The notes under the pieces: generated by a model
The model's database searches: none
Seen by the model: the letters and a program-made list of their open reading frames with translations, nothing else
Told to the model about the DNA's origin: nothing
Position numbers and translations under genes: made by a program
Shown: positions 31,983 through 40,473 of the stretch, in pieces
Layout of the letters: each line of letters opens with the position of its first letter
How positions within the stretch are numbered: position 1 is the stretch's first letter
NCBI GenBank assembly: GCA_030684935.1
Contig: JAUXXH010000009.1
Coordinates: 20,448 to 84,447, forward strand
Origin: Pseudolabrys sp.
Lineage (GTDB): Bacteria; Pseudomonadota; Alphaproteobacteria; Rhizobiales; Xanthobacteraceae
Direction: 5' to 3'
Length of the DNA stretch: 64,000 nt

Positions 31983-33038
31983 TTACCGGGCCACCAGGTC
32001 CGGCGTCGCCTCCGCCAGCGTCCGCGCGCCGGAGAGTTGCATGGCCCGCACCAGTTCGACATGCAGATGCTCGAGCACGGCCTGGACGCCGGCCGCGCCA
32101 TGGATCGTCAGCCCCCAGATCGCCGGCCGGCCGACCAGCACGGCGCGAGCGCCGAGCGACAGCGCCTTGAGAATGTCGGTGCCGCGGCGGATGCCGCCGT
32201 CGACATAGACCTCGGCCTTGGCTCCCACCGCCGCGGCGATCTCGCCGACCGCCGCGGCCGTCGTCACCGTGGTATCGAGATGGCGGCCACCGTGATTGGA
32301 GACGATGATGGCGCGCGCGCCGCAATCGGCGCTGCGCACGGCGTCGTCGGCGCGCAGCACGCCCTTGACCAGCACCGGGATCGGCGAGCGCTTGACCAGC
32401 CATTCCAGTTCGTTCCAGGTCGCAGGATAGATCACCTTGCCGGCGAAATCCGGGTGATAGAACGTCCGCGCCATCGGCGAGCCGGGCATGTTGATGTTGA
32501 GAATGTCAGGCGACGGCTCGTGCTGGGCGCGCGCGGCACGCGGGCTCCAGCCGCCGGTCGGCGCATCGACGGTGAGCACCAGCGCGGTGAAACCGGCGGC
32601 GGCGACGCGGTCGATCAGCGCCTCGACCTCGGCCCGCTCCGGCCAGTAGTAGAGTTGAAACCACTGCGGCGCGTCGCGCCGTTCGGCCGCGACATCCTCG
32701 ATGGTGATGTTGGAATTGCTGGCCAGCACGAAAGCCGCGCCGGCCGCCGCCGCGCCGCGCGCGGTCGCCGCCTCGCCCTGCGGATGGAACAGCTTGTGAC
32801 GGCCGGTCGGCGCCACCATGATCGGCGTCGACAGCTTCTGGCCGAGCACGGTGACGCTGGTGTCGACCTTGTCGACGTCACGCATCACCCGCGGCCGCAG
32901 CCGCAGATTGCGCCAGGCCGTGATGTTCTCGTTGACGCTGATCTCGTCATCCGCGCCGGTGGCGCAGAACGCCCACGAGGCCGGCAGCATTTTGACTTCC
33001 GCCTGCCCTTCCAGGGCATCGAAATCGACACTGTCCAT
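31983..33038 (-). CDS. FMN-dependent alpha-hydroxy acid dehydrogenase
   Basis: TIM-barrel flavoenzyme of 351 residues in the lactate dehydrogenase/glycolate oxidase family. STPIMVAPTGRHKLFHPQGE, WFQLYYWPERAEVEAL, VLVKGVLRADDA (FMN lysine), IIVSNHGGRHLD (catalytic histidine and arginine) and DGGIRRGTDILKALSLGA (phosphate site) are present in order. It oxidises an L-2-hydroxy acid to a 2-keto acid. ATG 33038 is used; an in-frame GTG at 33050 with GGGGAAG upstream is possible. It is divergent from the PEP mutase/isocitrate lyase-type gene, with 186 bases between. Confidence 0.92.
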   Translation of the reverse strand: MDSVDFDALEGQAEVKMLPASWAFCATGADDEISVNENITAWRNLRLRPRVMRDVDKVDTSVTVLGQKLSTPIMVAPTGRHKLFHPQGEAATARGAAAAGAAFVLASNSNITIEDVAAERRDAPQWFQLYYWPERAEVEALIDRVAAAGFTALVLTVDAPTGGWSPRAARAQHEPSPDILNINMPGSPMARTFYHPDFAGKVIYPATWNELEWLVKRSPIPVLVKGVLRADDAVRSADCGARAIIVSNHGGRHLDTTVTTAAAVGEIAAAVGAKAEVYVDGGIRRGTDILKALSLGARAVLVGRPAIWGLTIHGAAGVQAVLEHLHVELVRAMQLSGARTLAEATPDLVAR

Positions 33039-33224
33039 AATGAGACCCACAGGCACTTCCCCCGACAAAGTTTGATTTGTTTGGCTGGACACTGGCCCAG
33101 CCGGAGCGTCCACGCCAGTGGTTCGCGGCGCATGAGCGGTGTTCATCGAATGCATCACGGAATGGCATTGTCCCCGTGCGCGCAATCGTGGCACCGTCGA
33201 TGTCGTATCGCCCGGGGGCTTCCC

Positions 33225-34070
33225 ATGTCCAGTCCATCGATCGCCGACAAGCGCCGCACGTTCCGCGCCCTGCATGAGCGCGGATGTTTCGTCATCCCAA
33301 ATCCCTGGAACGCCGGCACGGCCCGCTATCTGCAGGGCCTCGGCTTCAAGGCGCTGGCCACCACCAGTTCCGGCTACGCGCATTCGGCCGGCTATGCCGA
33401 CGGTGACGTGACGCTTGACATGGTGCTCGACCATTGCCGCGAGATCGCACAGACTGCCGACGTCCCGGTGAACGCCGACTTCGAGGCCGGTTATGCCGAG
33501 GATCCGGCCGGCGTCGCCGAGAACGTGCGGCGCTGCGTCGAGACCGGGGTCGCCGGCCTGTCGATCGAGGATTCGACCGGCGACGCCAACGCGCCGCTGT
33601 ACGATTTCGACATCGCATTGGCCCGCGTCCGCGCCGCGCGCCAGGCCATCGATGCCACCGGCGGCGATGTGGTGTTCACCGCCCGCAGCGAAGGCTTCAT
33701 TGCCGGCCGGCCCGACATGGCCGAGACTGTGCGCCGCCTCAAGGCTTTCGCCGACGCCGGGGCCGACTGCCTGTATGCGCCCGGCATCAAGACCGCCGAG
33801 CAGATCGACACCGTGGTAAAGGCGGTCGCGCCGCTGCCGGTCAATCTGCTGATGTCGTTTGCCGGCTTGAGCGTCGACGACATCGCCGCGCTTGGCGTGC
33901 GCCGCATCAGCGTCGGCGGCACGCTGGCCCGCGTCGCCATGCAGGCCTTCATGACATCGGCGCGCGAGATCGCCGAACAGGGCTCCTTTGCCAGCTTTGC
34001 CGGGGTGATGCCGAACGCCGAACTGAACAAATTCTTTCATGACGATTTGCCCCGGCGGCCCAAACCATGA
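33225..34070 (+). CDS. Isocitrate lyase/phosphoenolpyruvate mutase family protein
   Basis: TIM-barrel enzyme of 281 residues. VIPNPWNAGTARYLQGLGFKA, SGYAHSAGYADGD, VNADFEAGYAEDP (metal-binding acidic cluster), GLSIEDSTGD and FTARSEGF follow the PEPM/ICL plan. Members act as oxaloacetate decarboxylase, methylisocitrate lyase-like or carboxyphosphonoenolpyruvate-type enzymes; the exact reaction is not decided by sequence. It begins an operon with GNAT and MFS genes: its stop overlaps the next start by ATGA. Confidence 0.88.
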   Translation: MSSPSIADKRRTFRALHERGCFVIPNPWNAGTARYLQGLGFKALATTSSGYAHSAGYADGDVTLDMVLDHCREIAQTADVPVNADFEAGYAEDPAGVAENVRRCVETGVAGLSIEDSTGDANAPLYDFDIALARVRAARQAIDATGGDVVFTARSEGFIAGRPDMAETVRRLKAFADAGADCLYAPGIKTAEQIDTVVKAVAPLPVNLLMSFAGLSVDDIAALGVRRISVGGTLARVAMQAFMTSAREIAEQGSFASFAGVMPNAELNKFFHDDLPRRPKP

Positions 34071-34774
34071 GCGATCACGTCCATCCGCAGACCGGCCAGC
34101 CGGTCGGCGCGCCGGTCGACGACCGGCCGGCGCAACGTCCCGGCCCGGTGACGCTGCAAGGCCGTTACGGCCGCGTCGAGAAGCTGACCGCCGCACACGC
34201 CGCCGCGCTGTGGCAGGCGGTCAAGGACGACGACTCGCTCTGGACCTACATGTCGAGTTACGGCCCGTTCGCCGATGAGGCGGAATTCTGCGCCTGGGTC
34301 GCGGCCCGCGCCGCGCTGGACGATCCTTATGCCTACGCCATCGTCGATACGGAGAACCACGCCGTCGGCATCGCCACCCTGATGGACATCCGCCCCGCCA
34401 TGCGCGTCATCGAGGTCGGCCACATCGTCTATGCCCCGGTGTTGAAGCGCACGCCGCTCGGCACCGAGGCACAATATCTCCTGGCGCGCTACGCCTTCGA
34501 GACGCTCGGCTATCGGCGCTATGAATGGAAGTGCAATGCTCATAACGCCGCCTCCCGCCGCGCCGCGTTGCGATACGGCTTTGTCTTCGAAGGCATCCTG
34601 CGCCAGAACATCATCGCCAAGGGCCGCAATCGCGACACCGCGATGTTCTCGATGCTCGACAGCGAATGGCCGCTGCGCAAGGCCAACTTCGAACGCTGGC
34701 TGGCGCCGGAGAATTTCGGCGCCGACGGCCGGCAGAAACTCAGCCTCGGCGCGCTGAACGCCGCGGCTTCATGA
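34067..34774 (+). CDS. GNAT-family N-acetyltransferase (RimJ/RimL-like)
   Basis: Acetyltransferase of 235 residues. An N-terminal stretch VTLQGRYGRVEKLTAAHAA starts the domain; EVGHIVYAP, RTPLGTEAQYLLARYAFE and NAASRRAALRYGFVFEG form the acetyl-CoA-binding and C-terminal motifs of the Acetyltransf_3 group. Substrate is unknown; homologues acetylate proteins or small amines. It overlaps both neighbours by 4 bases (ATGA), so the three genes are probably translationally coupled. Confidence 0.9.
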   Translation: MSDHVHPQTGQPVGAPVDDRPAQRPGPVTLQGRYGRVEKLTAAHAAALWQAVKDDDSLWTYMSSYGPFADEAEFCAWVAARAALDDPYAYAIVDTENHAVGIATLMDIRPAMRVIEVGHIVYAPVLKRTPLGTEAQYLLARYAFETLGYRRYEWKCNAHNAASRRAALRYGFVFEGILRQNIIAKGRNRDTAMFSMLDSEWPLRKANFERWLAPENFGADGRQKLSLGALNAAAS

Positions 34775-36021
34775 CCGAAGGCATTACGCCGACGCCGGCG
34801 CTGCTGCAGCAGCGGCCCTTCATCCTGTTCTGGCTGTCCCGGCTGTGCGCCACGATGGGCTACCAGATGCTGGCCATCACCATCGGCTGGACCATCTATG
34901 AACTGACCAACAGCGCGCTCGATCTCGGGCTGGTCGGCCTGATCCAGTTTGTCCCCGCGGTGGTGCTGACGCTCGCGGTCGGTCATGCCGCCGACCGCTA
35001 CGACCGCCGCACCATCGTCCGCATCGCCCATGGCACCTACGTCCTGTCCGCGCTCATTATCGCGGTCGGCCTCTGGGCCGGTGCGCTCAGCCGCGAATTG
35101 CTGTTCGGCGTCGTCTTCCTGATCGGCTGCGCCCGCGCCTTCGAACTGCCGACGGCGCATGCGCTGGTGCCCGCTCTGGTGCCATCCGTCCTGCTGCCCC
35201 GCGCGGTGGCGGCCTGGACCTCGGCCAACCAGGTGGCGGTGATTTCCGGCCCGGCGCTCGGCGGTCTCATCTATCTCGTCAGCCCTGTGCTGGTGGGGGC
35301 GACCTGCGTCATTCTGTTTTCGACCTCCATCGTTCTCATCACCCTGATCCAGGCCGCCGGCCGGCCCGCCGACCGCGAGCCGCCGACGCTCGCCTCGGTG
35401 CTGGCCGGCTTCCACTACATCCGCACAAGGCCGCGGCTGCTCGGCGTCATCACCCTCGATCTCTTCGTCGTTGTGATGGGCGGCGCCACGGCGCTGCTGC
35501 CGATCTTCGCCAAGGACATTCTCAACGTCGGCCCGCTCGGGCTCGGCCTGCTGCGTTCGGCGCCGGCCGTCGGCGCGCTGGTGACGGCGGCGGTGCTGAC
35601 GCGCTTTCCGGTCGAGCGCCACATCGGCATCAAGATGTTCGCGGTGTCGGCGGTCTACGGCCTCACCACCATCGTGTTCGGCGTCTCGACCTCGTTCCCG
35701 CTGTCGCTTATCGCCCTGGTGCTGCTCGGCGGCTTCGACGCCATCAGCGTCGTCATCCGCTTCACGCTGGTGCAGCTCGAGACGCCGGACACCATGCGCG
35801 GCCGGGTCGGCGCCATCAACTATCTCTTCGTCGGCTCCTCCAATACATTGGGCGAATTCCGCGCCGGGGCGATGGCGGCCGGCCTCGGCGCCGCCGCCTC
35901 GGTGCTGATCGGCGGCGTCGGCGCGCTGGCGGTCGTCGGCCTGTGGATGCTGATGTTTCCGGATTTGCGCCGCGTCGACCGCTTCGAGGTGGCGGAGCCC
36001 GGCAAAGAACGGCGTGCGTGA
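34771..36021 (+). CDS. MFS transporter, EntS/MFS_3-like
   Basis: Twelve-helix major facilitator of 416 residues. GHAADRYDRRTIVRIAH is the loop 2-3 motif A, AVISGPALGGLIY helix 5, and TMRGRVGAINYLFVGSSNTLGEFRAG (read in two parts) is typical of the MFS_3 exporters. ATG 34771 overlaps the GNAT stop. Cargo is unknown; its operon partners suggest export or uptake of a small organic acid or amine. Confidence 0.9.
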   Translation: MTEGITPTPALLQQRPFILFWLSRLCATMGYQMLAITIGWTIYELTNSALDLGLVGLIQFVPAVVLTLAVGHAADRYDRRTIVRIAHGTYVLSALIIAVGLWAGALSRELLFGVVFLIGCARAFELPTAHALVPALVPSVLLPRAVAAWTSANQVAVISGPALGGLIYLVSPVLVGATCVILFSTSIVLITLIQAAGRPADREPPTLASVLAGFHYIRTRPRLLGVITLDLFVVVMGGATALLPIFAKDILNVGPLGLGLLRSAPAVGALVTAAVLTRFPVERHIGIKMFAVSAVYGLTTIVFGVSTSFPLSLIALVLLGGFDAISVVIRFTLVQLETPDTMRGRVGAINYLFVGSSNTLGEFRAGAMAAGLGAAASVLIGGVGALAVVGLWMLMFPDLRRVDRFEVAEPGKERRA

Positions 36022-36057
36022 CCCAACACGCGGCCCTGAACACGAGGGGAGAACGCG

Positions 36058-37041
36058 ATGCATATTTTGATCACCGGCGCCGCCGGCATGATCGGCCGCA
36101 AGCTGATGACGCGGCTAACAACGGATGGCGGGCTCAACGGTCAGCCGATCGACAAACTCACACTGGTCGATGTCGTCGCACCGGAGCGGCCGCAAGGCTT
36201 TAACGGCACGGTCGAATTGATCACCCGCGATCTGGCCGACGACGGCGCCGCGGCGGAAGTGATCGCGGCGCGGCCCGACGCCGTGTTTCATCTCGCCGGT
36301 GTGGTGTCGGCCGAGGCCGAGACCGACCTCGAGAAGGGTTACCGCGTCAATCTCGACGGCACCCGCGAACTGCTCGACGCCATCCGCCTGACCGGCGACG
36401 GCTACAAACCCAAGGTGATGTTCACCTCGTCCTGCGCGGTCTATGGCGCGCCGTTTCCCGACACCATCGGCGACGACTTTCATCTCACACCGTTGACCTC
36501 CTACGGCACCGCCAAGGCCATGAGCGAACTGCTGCTGGCCGATTACACACGGCGCGGTTTCCTCGACGGCGTCGGCGTTCGGCTGCCGGCGATCTGCGTG
36601 CGGCCCGGCAAGCCGAACAAGGCGGCCTCGGGCTTTTTCTCGTCGATCATCCGCGAGCCGCTGGCCGGCCAGGAGGCGCTGCTGCCGGTCGACGAGAGCG
36701 TGCTGCATACCTTCGCCAGCCCGCGTTCCGCCGCCGGCTTCCTGGTGCACGCGGCATCGCTGACGCGCGGGCAGCTCGGCGACCGCATCAACCTGGCGAT
36801 GCCCGGCGTGTGCTGCACCGTCGGCGAACAGATCGACGCGCTCAGGCGCGTCGCCGGCGACAAAGTCGCGGCGCGCATCCGCCGCGCCAAGGACGAGCTG
36901 GTCGAGCGCATTGTCGCCGGCTGGCCGCACCGCTTCGACCCCCGCCGCGCGCTGGCGCTCGGTTTCACGGTGGAGAAGGATTTCGACGAGATCATCCGGG
37001 TGCATATCGAGGATGATCTCGGGGGACGCGTGGCGGCGTGA
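36058..37041 (+). CDS. denD: NAD-dependent epimerase/dehydratase, D-erythronate dehydrogenase (DenD)-like
   Basis: Extended SDR of 327 residues. ILITGAAGMIGRKL binds NAD, FHLAGVVSAEAETDLEKGY is the DenD-like block, and the catalytic residues appear as TSSCAVYG with SYGTAKAMSE (YxxxK). DenD oxidises D-erythronate at C2 to start C4 acid-sugar catabolism. The companion kinase and isomerase of that pathway (OtnK, OtnC, OtnI) are not in view, so the assignment is by protein resemblance. It lies 36 bases after the MFS gene on the same strand. Confidence 0.82.
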   Translation: MHILITGAAGMIGRKLMTRLTTDGGLNGQPIDKLTLVDVVAPERPQGFNGTVELITRDLADDGAAAEVIAARPDAVFHLAGVVSAEAETDLEKGYRVNLDGTRELLDAIRLTGDGYKPKVMFTSSCAVYGAPFPDTIGDDFHLTPLTSYGTAKAMSELLLADYTRRGFLDGVGVRLPAICVRPGKPNKAASGFFSSIIREPLAGQEALLPVDESVLHTFASPRSAAGFLVHAASLTRGQLGDRINLAMPGVCCTVGEQIDALRRVAGDKVAARIRRAKDELVERIVAGWPHRFDPRRALALGFTVEKDFDEIIRVHIEDDLGGRVAA

Positions 37042-37062
37042 GGGATCGCAACTAATAGCGAT

Positions 37063-37149
37063 TGTCATGGCCGGGCTTGTCCCGGCCATCCCGATTATCA
37101 AGGCAATGCGTCCCCAAGCGGGATCGCCGGGACAAGCCCGGCGATGACA
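37063..37149. repeat. Palindromic repeat, family B copy 2
   Basis: Arms tgtcatggccgggcttgtcc and ggatcgccgggacaagcccg plus gcgatgac are separated by about 28 bases. It sits between the denD-like gene and the convergent small cysteine-containing gene. Confidence 0.82.
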
Positions 37150-37181
37150 AACGGAGGTCGGGGAGAGGTGAAGAATGGCCC

Positions 37182-37574
37182 TCACTTCCAGTACCGGGGC
37201 CAGGTATTCGGACGTTCGAAAGCTTCAATTCTCGCCCGCCACAGCGCGCGATTGCGCTCCTCCGCCCGCTGCTTTGCGATCTGAATATCCTCGTCTAGCC
37301 ACCGTTTTAATTTCGCGAGCGTGCGCTGGACAAAGACCGGGCGCCGATCCCGCCAGGGCGCGCGCGGATTGAGGCATCGTTCCGCCAACACGCAACAACG
37401 CTTGCGCCGGCACAGGCGGTACGGACACAGCGTCCAGCGGATCGGGGCATGGCTCGCCAAGGCCCGTAGTGGAAGCGCGCGGTCTCGTTTCGGACGCAGC
37501 TTGCGCGGCGGGCGCAACGCTTTGCGTTTGGGCTTGGGCTTCGCGGCGGGATTCATCGGGACCGGCCCTGGCAT
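37182..37574 (-). CDS. Small basic cysteine-containing protein of unknown function
   Basis: Predicted protein of 130 residues. A lysine/arginine/proline-rich N-terminus (PAAKPKPKRKALRPPRKLRP) is followed by CPYRLCRRKRCCVLAERC, whose cysteine spacing suggests a small metal-binding knuckle, and then a helical KLKRWLDEDIQIAKQRAEE segment. I recall similar short proteins in related genomes but no function. The start might lie downstream at the internal methionine of MNPAAK (37556). It marks the left edge of the accessory region. Confidence 0.5.
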   Translation of the reverse strand: MPGPVPMNPAAKPKPKRKALRPPRKLRPKRDRALPLRALASHAPIRWTLCPYRLCRRKRCCVLAERCLNPRAPWRDRRPVFVQRTLAKLKRWLDEDIQIAKQRAEERNRALWRARIEAFERPNTWPRYWK

Positions 37575-38045
37575 GATGCGATCTCCATCGACGGGGTTGA
37601 GGGTTGCGTGCAGGCACGCGTCTGCATCGCCGCGCGCTCGGGGAGCGCCGGGCTTTGCCCGCGGCCCCCGCGCGAACGCGAGGGGGTGAAGCGCCGAAAG
37701 GCGCCACCTTCATGCCCCGTCGCGGCCTTTCGGCTCTGACGGGCGCGCCCGCTATCGGGGGGCGCGTCGCCTTCCGGCGCTCCACCGCGGCGTTTTTCCT
37801 TGGGCCCCGGACCGCACTTCCGGGCCGGACGGGGGTTAATTGGGCCACCCTGATCCAGAGGGCTTTGGCCCTCCTTCAGTCCGGGCCACGTCCAGCCTCA
37901 TGGCAGCCGGTCATAGTGCCGGCGGACGGTCGCCCGGGGCCTCCCGGCGCCAGGGGTGCAAGCCCCGGCGGCAGGCGCCGCCCTTTCCCCACGTTCCGGC
38001 AGTGCCCTGCAGAACGCCCCTTCGCGAGGGGAAAGTGAGAGGAGG
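37575..38045. repeat. GC-rich hairpin-dense intergenic element, probably noncoding
   Basis: About 470 bases without a convincing gene. Successive hairpins include agcgccgaaaggcgcc, gcgcgcccgctatcggggggcgc (in part), gagggctttggccctc and ccgcacttccgggccgg. Three short overlapping frames exist (37604-38038, 37840-38055, and 37225-37848 on the other strand), but their translations are low-complexity and in competing frames. I believe similar blocks recur in Bradyrhizobium-type genomes, where they are often mis-annotated as short proteins; that is from memory and unchecked. Confidence 0.5.
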
Positions 38046-38120
38046 ATATACCTAAGACCTTGATGATGTCAAGCGCCGCAAGCATAAATTCCTGACTTCC
38101 TGTAGGAATACTTTATATAG

Positions 38121-38140
38121 AAAATTTCTATAGAAATTTT
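38121..38140. promoter_or_regulatory. Perfect 20-bp palindrome upstream of the Xre antitoxin gene
   Basis: AAAATTTCTATAGAAATTTT is self-complementary over all 20 bases and lies in an AT-rich promoter-like stretch 56 bases upstream of the antitoxin start. This is the expected place for an autoregulatory operator bound by the Xre-type antitoxin alone or with the RES toxin. Confidence 0.6.
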
Positions 38141-38195
38141 TGTCTTCCCTGGGAAATGAACCCCGTGATAAAACTTCTCCATGAGGAGGACGGCG

Positions 38196-38576
38196 ATGCG
38201 ACTGAAAACAAGCCCCAGTGCCGAGCCGAAGGAATCCGGCGTTATCACCAAGGCAACGCTGCGGGCGGCAGAAAAGCTGGGCATCAGAAACAATGTCCTG
38301 GCCAAGATCGTGGGGGTGTCCGAGCCTACCGTAAGCAGGATGCGCAAGGGCGAATACGTGCTCGAGCGTGGGCAGAAGGCGTTCGAACTGGCCATTTTGT
38401 TCGTCCGGTTCTACCGGTCGCTGGATGCCATCGTCGGCGGCGATGAGGCGGTCGCCTCGGACTGGATCAAGAACAGCAACGCCGCTCTTGATTCAAAACC
38501 GATTGACCTGATTCAAACCGTCGCCGGACTTGCCAATGTCATCGCCTATCTCGACTCCCGCCGCGCTGTCGTCTAG
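38196..38576 (+). CDS. Xre/MbcA/ParS-family antitoxin (DUF2384)
   Basis: Antitoxin of 126 residues. The N-terminal helix-turn-helix reads KLGIRNNVLAKIVGVSEPTV, followed by SRMRKGEYVLERGQKAFELA, and the C-terminal DUF2384 domain ends with ALDSKPIDLIQTVAGLANVI then AYLDSR, which normally plugs the RES toxin active site. GAGGAGG ends 6 bases before ATG 38196, so this start is preferred to 38181. The toxin gene overlaps its last 41 bases. Confidence 0.9.
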   Translation: MRLKTSPSAEPKESGVITKATLRAAEKLGIRNNVLAKIVGVSEPTVSRMRKGEYVLERGQKAFELAILFVRFYRSLDAIVGGDEAVASDWIKNSNAALDSKPIDLIQTVAGLANVIAYLDSRRAVV

Positions 38577-39303
38577 CCGGCGGCGCGCCGCAGGACGGTG
38601 CTGGCGCATTGTCGAGGCCCAGCACAAGGTTTCGACGGCCAAGATCACCGACAACGCGGCCGAGCAACGCATCCTCGAAGACCTGATCGAAGAAACCAAG
38701 CCGAACCTTCCGCCCGAATGCGCGGGCCTGAATTTTCTGCTGTCGACGCCCTTCCGCTACGGCGCGCCGTACCCGCACGGCTCGCGGTTTCGCCGGGCCG
38801 GCCGAACACCCGGCGTCTTCTACGCCTCCGAACATGTCGATACGGCCATCGCCGAATTATGTTTCGGCCGGCTGCTGTTCTTTGCCGACTCGCCGGACAC
38901 CAAGTGGCCGACGAGCGCCGGCGAGTTCACGGCATTCGCAGCGGAATACGAAACGCGCAACGCCATCGACCTGACGCTGGCCCCGTTTCGGGCGCGTTCG
39001 AAGGATTGGATGCACCTCACGCGATATGACGCGTGCCAGAACCTCGCCGACATGGCGCGCCAAGAGGGCATCGATATGATCCGCTATGCCTCGGTGCGCG
39101 ATCCGCAGCACAAACTCAATCTCGCCCTTCTCACGTGCACGGTGTTCGCCAGGCACGAGCCCGTCGATCGCCAGACCTGGCGCATCCTGTTCGGCCGCAA
39201 CGGCGCACGGGCGCTTTGCGAAATGCCCGAAGGCACGATCGACTTCGGCCGGGAGGCGTTTGAGCCCGATCCGAGGATCAAGGGCTTGAGGTGGGAGCGG
39301 TAG
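38536..39303 (+). CDS. RES-domain toxin
   Basis: Toxin of about 255 residues. RES proteins degrade or modify NAD+ in the cytoplasm. Visible are the conserved arginine-tyrosine region FRYGAPYPHGSRFRRAG, FYASEHVDTAIAELCFGR with the conserved glutamate, and a late LFGRNGARALCEMPEG block. At 255 residues it is the longer RES type. The start overlaps the antitoxin gene; ATG 38536 is used, with a TTG two codons earlier. Pairing with the Xre/MbcA/ParS gene is the standard type II arrangement. Confidence 0.88.
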   Translation: MSSPISTPAALSSSRRRAAGRCWRIVEAQHKVSTAKITDNAAEQRILEDLIEETKPNLPPECAGLNFLLSTPFRYGAPYPHGSRFRRAGRTPGVFYASEHVDTAIAELCFGRLLFFADSPDTKWPTSAGEFTAFAAEYETRNAIDLTLAPFRARSKDWMHLTRYDACQNLADMARQEGIDMIRYASVRDPQHKLNLALLTCTVFARHEPVDRQTWRILFGRNGARALCEMPEGTIDFGREAFEPDPRIKGLRWER

Positions 39304-39349
39304 ATTTTTCGGGCCTGACTTCCGCCGGTGGTCCATTCCTGAGATCGCA

Positions 39350-39384
39350 CCTCTCCCGGCTTTATGCTGAGAAGCGCGCCCCGG
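39350..39384. repeat. Partial palindromic repeat, family D
   Basis: The sequence ctctcccggctttatgctga followed by gaagcgcgcc matches the left part of the family D repeats at 45158-45210 and 52334-52448 but lacks the rest. It lies at the junction between the RES gene and the less GC-rich module, where a truncated repeat may mark an insertion edge. Confidence 0.6.
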
Positions 39385-39485
39385 CAGAGTTGAGCTGAGG
39401 AAAAATGCAATTAGGTCAGCACCCCTTACTCGATTTATGCATGAGAGGTTCCCATTTAGCTAAAGCCAAAATCATGGAGGTAAGG

Positions 39486-39770
39486 ATGTCTCGTGTTACC
39501 GAATCTGAAATTGCCGATGCAGTGGTGGCTATTCTCGTGGGCCGCCCGGGCGGAGAAGCAACAATAGCTCAGTTGATCGCAGAAATTCCGAGCCGCATTC
39601 ACCTCTCGGCCGAAGACTTGGCTCCGTCACCTACACGCCGGAACGAAGCTATTTGGGAGCAGCAGGTTCGCAATATAACGTCGCATAAGGGATCACCCGG
39701 CAACGCAATCTATGACGGCAAACTCGTCTCGATCCGAGGTGGATTGCGGCTCGCTAGACGAGCGGCTTAG
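39486..39770 (+). CDS. Winged-helix-like small protein (resembles Mrr N-terminal domain), restriction-associated
   Basis: Protein of 94 residues. VTESEIADAVVAILVGRPGG, then IAQLIAEIPSRIHLSAEDLA and an IWEQQVRNITSHKG segment ending GKLVSIRGGLRLARR, resembles the winged-helix domain found at the N-terminus of Mrr and in HNH-linked proteins, with the basic C-terminal wing. GGAGGT precedes ATG 39486; the frame is open from 39405. It is convergent with the methyltransferase gene, overlapping by 4 bases, and shares its low GC content. DNA binding is inferred. Confidence 0.55.
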   Translation: MSRVTESEIADAVVAILVGRPGGEATIAQLIAEIPSRIHLSAEDLAPSPTRRNEAIWEQQVRNITSHKGSPGNAIYDGKLVSIRGGLRLARRAA

Positions 39771-40363
39771 GCGAACCGGGCCTTATATCCGGGCTTAAGC
39801 CACTTCAATTCGGTTGAGCCTGGGGCATCTTTATCCCACACAAACCAAGCGTAAGCGGTTGTGCCGCTTCCCTTGGGATCGACGCCTTTTGGGTAAAAGG
39901 TTATCCGCTCACTGAACACCCACACACGCGAAGGCGGTGTACGGGAGAATATTGTACTCGCGCGGTTGGCTCCTTCGAGAAACGCTAAGCGCAGCAAAAG
40001 CGCAAACTTATGCTTTGAATGACGGACCCCGCTTGCGACAAAGCCTTCCGCGCAATTGTACGGGGGATTGGTCACAATATTGTCTGCGGAGCGTTGCGGA
40101 TTTAAAAAATCGACGCCAACTTCTCCGTAACCGCGATCATAAAGATCAGAGCTAATCACGCGCGTCCCAGTCTCTTCAAACACACGAGACATTGCTCCGT
40201 CTCCACAAGCACACTCCCAAACATCGCCTGTGAATTTTTCATTTTCAACAAGCGCGAATGTTGCCCAACGTGGGGTCGGGAAAAAATCTGGCCCCTGCAA
40301 ATCGGCAAACCGCTTTAGCGTTGGTTTGAAACCGCCATTTAGATTGTATGTCGGGTCTGCCAT
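39767..40363 (-). CDS. DNA adenine methyltransferase-like protein
   Basis: Protein of 198 residues with a compact class I methyltransferase core. WECACGDGAMSRVFEETG is the SAM-binding motif and IVTNPPYNCAEGF contains NPPY, the catalytic motif of N6-adenine methylases; FALLLRLAFLEG follows as the next strand. No target-recognition domain is apparent, which fits small phage-like adenine methylases. ATG 40363 with GGAG upstream is preferred to GTG 40375. It lies 110 bases downstream of the HNH gene on the same strand, giving a restriction-modification-like pair. Confidence 0.82.
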   Translation of the reverse strand: MADPTYNLNGGFKPTLKRFADLQGPDFFPTPRWATFALVENEKFTGDVWECACGDGAMSRVFEETGTRVISSDLYDRGYGEVGVDFLNPQRSADNIVTNPPYNCAEGFVASGVRHSKHKFALLLRLAFLEGANRASTIFSRTPPSRVWVFSERITFYPKGVDPKGSGTTAYAWFVWDKDAPGSTELKWLKPGYKARFA

Positions 40364-40473
40364 CGGGCGCTCCACGAATCATCTAAAAAAACACTAGATG
40401 AATCAGCGGGTTGGGCAAGCTAAGTTTGCAGCCGACGAGGGAGCATGTCTCCTAACCGAGATATGCGAGCACA

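Noticed and set aside
32037..33224. N-terminal extension of the PEP mutase/isocitrate lyase gene into the region opposite the FMN dehydrogenase
   Set aside because: The extension is antisense to a well supported flavoenzyme; the family N-terminus starts at ATG 33225.
33039..34196. N-terminal extension of the FMN dehydrogenase opposite the PEP mutase/isocitrate lyase gene
   Set aside because: Shadow frame; family homology starts near 33038.
37604..38038. 144-residue plus-strand protein in the GC-rich element
   Set aside because: Low-complexity Arg/Pro/Gly-rich composition, competing frames on both strands and dense hairpins make it more likely noncoding.
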